Part shown: positions 62,227 to 64,000 of the stretch, piece after piece | Layout of the letters: each line of letters starts with the position of its first letter | How positions within the stretch are numbered: position 1 is the stretch's first letter | Origin: DAIQRJ01 sp963708795 | Lineage (GTDB): Bacteria > Actinomycetota > Actinomycetes > Propionibacteriales > DAIQRJ01 | Assembly (NCBI GenBank): GCA_963708795.1 | Contig: CAVPUH010000004.1 | Coordinates: 248,001-312,000, forward strand | Length of the DNA: 64,000 bases | Direction: 5' to 3' | Notes under the pieces: generated by a model | Databases searched by the model: none | What the model saw: the letters and a program-made list of their open reading frames with translations, nothing else | What the model was told of the DNA's origin: nothing | Program-made: the position numbers and the translations under genes

Positions 62227-63681
62227 GTGCGATTCCTCGACGGCAGCCATCCCGGATACGACCTGACCTACAACGACGTCTTCATGGCACCGGCCCGTTC
62301 GGCGGTCACGTCCCGCCTCGACGTCGACCTCGCCTCCGTCGACGGCACCGGCACGACGATCCCCCTGGTCGTCGCGAACATGACGGCGATCTCCGGACGC
62401 CGGATGGCGGAGACCGTGGCTCGGCGTGGCGGGCTCGCGGTGATCCCGCAGGACATCCCGCTCGACGTGGTAGCCGAGGTCATCGCGTGGGTCAAGACAC
62501 GGCACGTCGTCTATGACACGCCGGTGACCCTCGACCGGCATGCCACCGCCGGGGACGCCCTGGCCCTGATCCACAAACGCGCGCACGGTGCAGCCGTGGT
62601 CGTCGACCGCGAATCGCCGGACGGACCTGCTCGTCCGGTCGGCATCGTCACCCCCCGCGACTGCTCCGAGGTGGACCGGTTCACCCAGGTGCAGGAAGTG
62701 ATGACGACCGACCTGCTCACCGTGCGGGACGGCGTCGCACCCGAACAGGCCTACGACCTCCTGCACGGCGCACATCGCCGGCTCGCCCCCGTCCTCGACG
62801 GCGACGGCTTCCTGGTCGGAGTCCTCACGACGACGGCGGCACTGCGCTCGACGCTGTACTCCCCCGCCCTCGACTCCGACGGACGGCTCCGGGTCGGTGC
62901 GGCCCTCGGGATCAACGGAGACGTCGCCACGAAGGCGAAGACCTTGCTGGCCGCCGGTGCCGACCTGCTCGTCGTCGACACCGCGCACGGACATCAGGAC
63001 AAGATGCTCGAGGCCCTCGCGGCCGTCCGCTCGGTCGATCCGGACATTCCGGTGGTGGCCGGGAACGTCGTGACCGCCGACGGCACCCGCGACCTGATCG
63101 ACGCCGGCGCCGACATCGTCAAGGTCGGAGTCGGACCGGGGGCGATGTGCACCACCCGGATGGCGACGGGCGTCGGCCGCCCGCAGTTCTCGGCCGTGCT
63201 CGAGTGCGCCGCGGCTGCCGCCGAGCTCGGGCGGCACGTCTGGGCCGACGGTGGCGTCAAGCATCCGCGCGACGTCGCCCTCGCGCTGGCTGCGGGCGCG
63301 AGCAACGTGATGATCGGCTCGTGGTTCGCCGGCACCTACGAGAGCGCCGCCGACCTGCAGATCGACGCCGACGGACGGCCGTACAAGGTGAGCTTCGGGA
63401 TGGCGTCGGCCCGCGCGGTGCGCAACCGCACCCGAACCGACTCGGCGTTCGAACGCGACCGGAAGGCGCTCTTCGAGGAGGGGATCTCGAGCTCGCGGAT
63501 GTACCTCGACGCCGAACGTCCGGGCGTCGAGGACGTCATCGACCAGATCGTCTCCGGGGTCCGCTCGGCGTGCACCTACGCAGGTGCCGCGTCGCTGCCG
63601 GAGTTCGCCGAGCGAGCGGTGGTCGGGGTGCAGTCGAGTGCGGGGTATGACGAAGGCCGCCCGCGGCCGGCAGGCTGGTGA
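62227..63681 (+). CDS. guaB1: GuaB1-family IMP dehydrogenase-related protein (GMP reductase type)
   Basis: 484 residues. N-terminal HPGYDLTYNDVFMAPARSAV, two CBS domains (RHATAGDALALIHKRAHGAA, VQEVMTTDLLTVRDGVAPEQ), the barrel, catalytic Cys loop VGPGAMCTTRMATGVGRPQF and phosphate loop WADGGVKHPRDVALALAAGA. The GuaB1 group of mycobacteria is shown or proposed to act as a GMP reductase rather than the essential IMP dehydrogenase (GuaB2). GTG at 62227 is the start; a longer open frame upstream overlaps the DUF4032 gene. Its end runs into tandem repeats. Confidence 0.9.
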   Translation: MRFLDGSHPGYDLTYNDVFMAPARSAVTSRLDVDLASVDGTGTTIPLVVANMTAISGRRMAETVARRGGLAVIPQDIPLDVVAEVIAWVKTRHVVYDTPVTLDRHATAGDALALIHKRAHGAAVVVDRESPDGPARPVGIVTPRDCSEVDRFTQVQEVMTTDLLTVRDGVAPEQAYDLLHGAHRRLAPVLDGDGFLVGVLTTTAALRSTLYSPALDSDGRLRVGAALGINGDVATKAKTLLAAGADLLVVDTAHGHQDKMLEALAAVRSVDPDIPVVAGNVVTADGTRDLIDAGADIVKVGVGPGAMCTTRMATGVGRPQFSAVLECAAAAAELGRHVWADGGVKHPRDVALALAAGASNVMIGSWFAGTYESAADLQIDADGRPYKVSFGMASARAVRNRTRTDSAFERDRKALFEEGISSSRMYLDAERPGVEDVIDQIVSGVRSACTYAGAASLPEFAERAVVGVQSSAGYDEGRPRPAGW

Positions 63682-63745
63682 GCCCGCGGCGGCAGGTTGG
63701 TGAGCCCGCGGCCGGCAGGCTGGTGAGCCCGCGGCGGCAGGTTGA
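63661..63745. repeat. Tandem repeat, ~22-nt unit, about 3.4 copies
   Basis: The unit GCAGGYTGGTGAGCCCGCGG recurs at 63670, 63692, 63715 and (partial) 63737, alternating GGCGG and GGCCGG between copies. The first copy lies over the guaB1 3' end. It is too regular to be chance. Confidence 0.85.
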
Positions 63746-63781
63746 GCGGTCGACGCGAACCCCGGTCGTAGGATCGGCCTC

Positions 63782-64000
63782 GTGCCCGTGACCTCGACCC
63801 GCCGCGTGACCCGACGCCAGGCGGAGCTCTTGGACCGGCTGCTCGACGTCTTCCTGGCCGAGGGGTTCTCCCACTTCACGCTCGACGACCTCGCCGCGAA
63901 GCTCCACTGCTCGAAGACGACGCTCTACGCCCTCGCCCCGTCGAAGGAGCAACTGTCGGCGGCCGTGGTCGTGCACTTCTTCCGCCGCGCGGCCGAACGG
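63782..64000 (+). CDS. TetR-family regulator, 3' end outside window
   Basis: 73 visible residues: VTSTRRVTRRQAELLDRLLD, VFLAEGFSHFTLDDLAAKLH and CSKTTLYALAPSKEQLSAAV. The HTH LDDLAAKLHCSKTTLYAL is a clear TetR. GTG at 63782 is the start (63788 also possible). The ligand domain lies beyond the edge. Confidence 0.82.
   Translation, partial: MPVTSTRRVTRRQAELLDRLLDVFLAEGFSHFTLDDLAAKLHCSKTTLYALAPSKEQLSAAVVVHFFRRAAER

Noticed and set aside
61606..63681. 691-residue frame giving guaB1 a 207-residue N-terminal extension
   Set aside because: The extension is antisense-like to DUF4032 (Arg/Gly-rich); GuaB1 begins at the GTG at 62227 with its usual first strand.
63661..63745. Possible CRISPR array
   Set aside because: The units are adjacent with no spacers and vary by one or two bases; it is a simple tandem repeat.

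Overview
The window is high-GC DNA (roughly two thirds G+C) from an actinobacterium. The family signature points to Actinomycetota: DUF6131, DUF6325, DUF6458, DUF3618, holin-X (PF07332) and DUF4032 proteins, a GAF-ANTAR protein, an MsiK/UgpC-type sugar ATPase and a GuaB1-type enzyme. The mix would suit a Nakamurella- or Geodermatophilus-like lineage, but genus cannot be settled by reading. Many genes start with GTG, and several adjacent genes overlap as ATGA, GTGA or TGATG.

Layout. 0-19 kb is a patchwork of small housekeeping and stress genes: an EthD-like protein, a PLP aminotransferase, a DksA-like protein, an OhrR/MarR regulator with a palindromic operator, two ArsR-SRPBCC pairs, a lipid kinase, VOC proteins, a merR remnant abutting a kinase gene, a second-type MetRS, TetR with a divergent operator, and a zinc alcohol dehydrogenase. 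19-23 kb holds ChaB-SAP and a flavin module (membrane flavocytochrome reductase, FMN-binding lipoprotein-like protein, ApbE flavin transferase). 23-31 kb and 44-47 kb carry a general-stress gene set: GAF-ANTAR, SRPBCC with an acidic tail, two copies of a three-gene cluster (DUF3618, holin-X, amphipathic LEA-like protein) each closed by the same hairpin terminator, small DUF6131 proteins and manganese catalase. 32-36 kb is an arsenic locus: broken arsR, arsM, an aquaporin, arsC and a flavoprotein disulfide reductase, with no recognised arsenite pump. 36-44 kb has DUF1801, GNAT, an XRE/MmyB regulator divergent from an aldo/keto reductase and MFS pump, and CorA. 48.5 kb has tRNA-Thr(TGT). 50.8-64 kb has sugar-related genes (L-fucose-dehydrogenase-like reductase, ThuA protein, sugar-phosphate isomerase-like TIM barrel, LacI, MsiK-type ATPase, DUF4032), plus CDF transporter, transglutaminase-like protein, Bcr/CflA pump, DEAD-box helicase, guaB1 and the start of a TetR gene.

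How it fits together. Six promoter-like sites share a -35 of the form GGTT/GTTT, a 14-16 nt spacer and a -10 of GGGTA(T/C/A/G), the pattern of SigB/SigF-class general-stress sigma factors. They precede both copies of the stress cluster, manganese catalase, the SRPBCC protein, a DUF6131 gene and a secreted protein, so I infer a local general-stress regulon.

Quality warning. About thirty single-base frame breaks can be placed inside otherwise well-conserved genes between 2.7 and 52.3 kb, and almost all are single-base gains or losses of G or C. The last 11 kb has none. I treat most as probable sequence errors and give coordinates spanning the whole gene, but real pseudogenes cannot be excluded.
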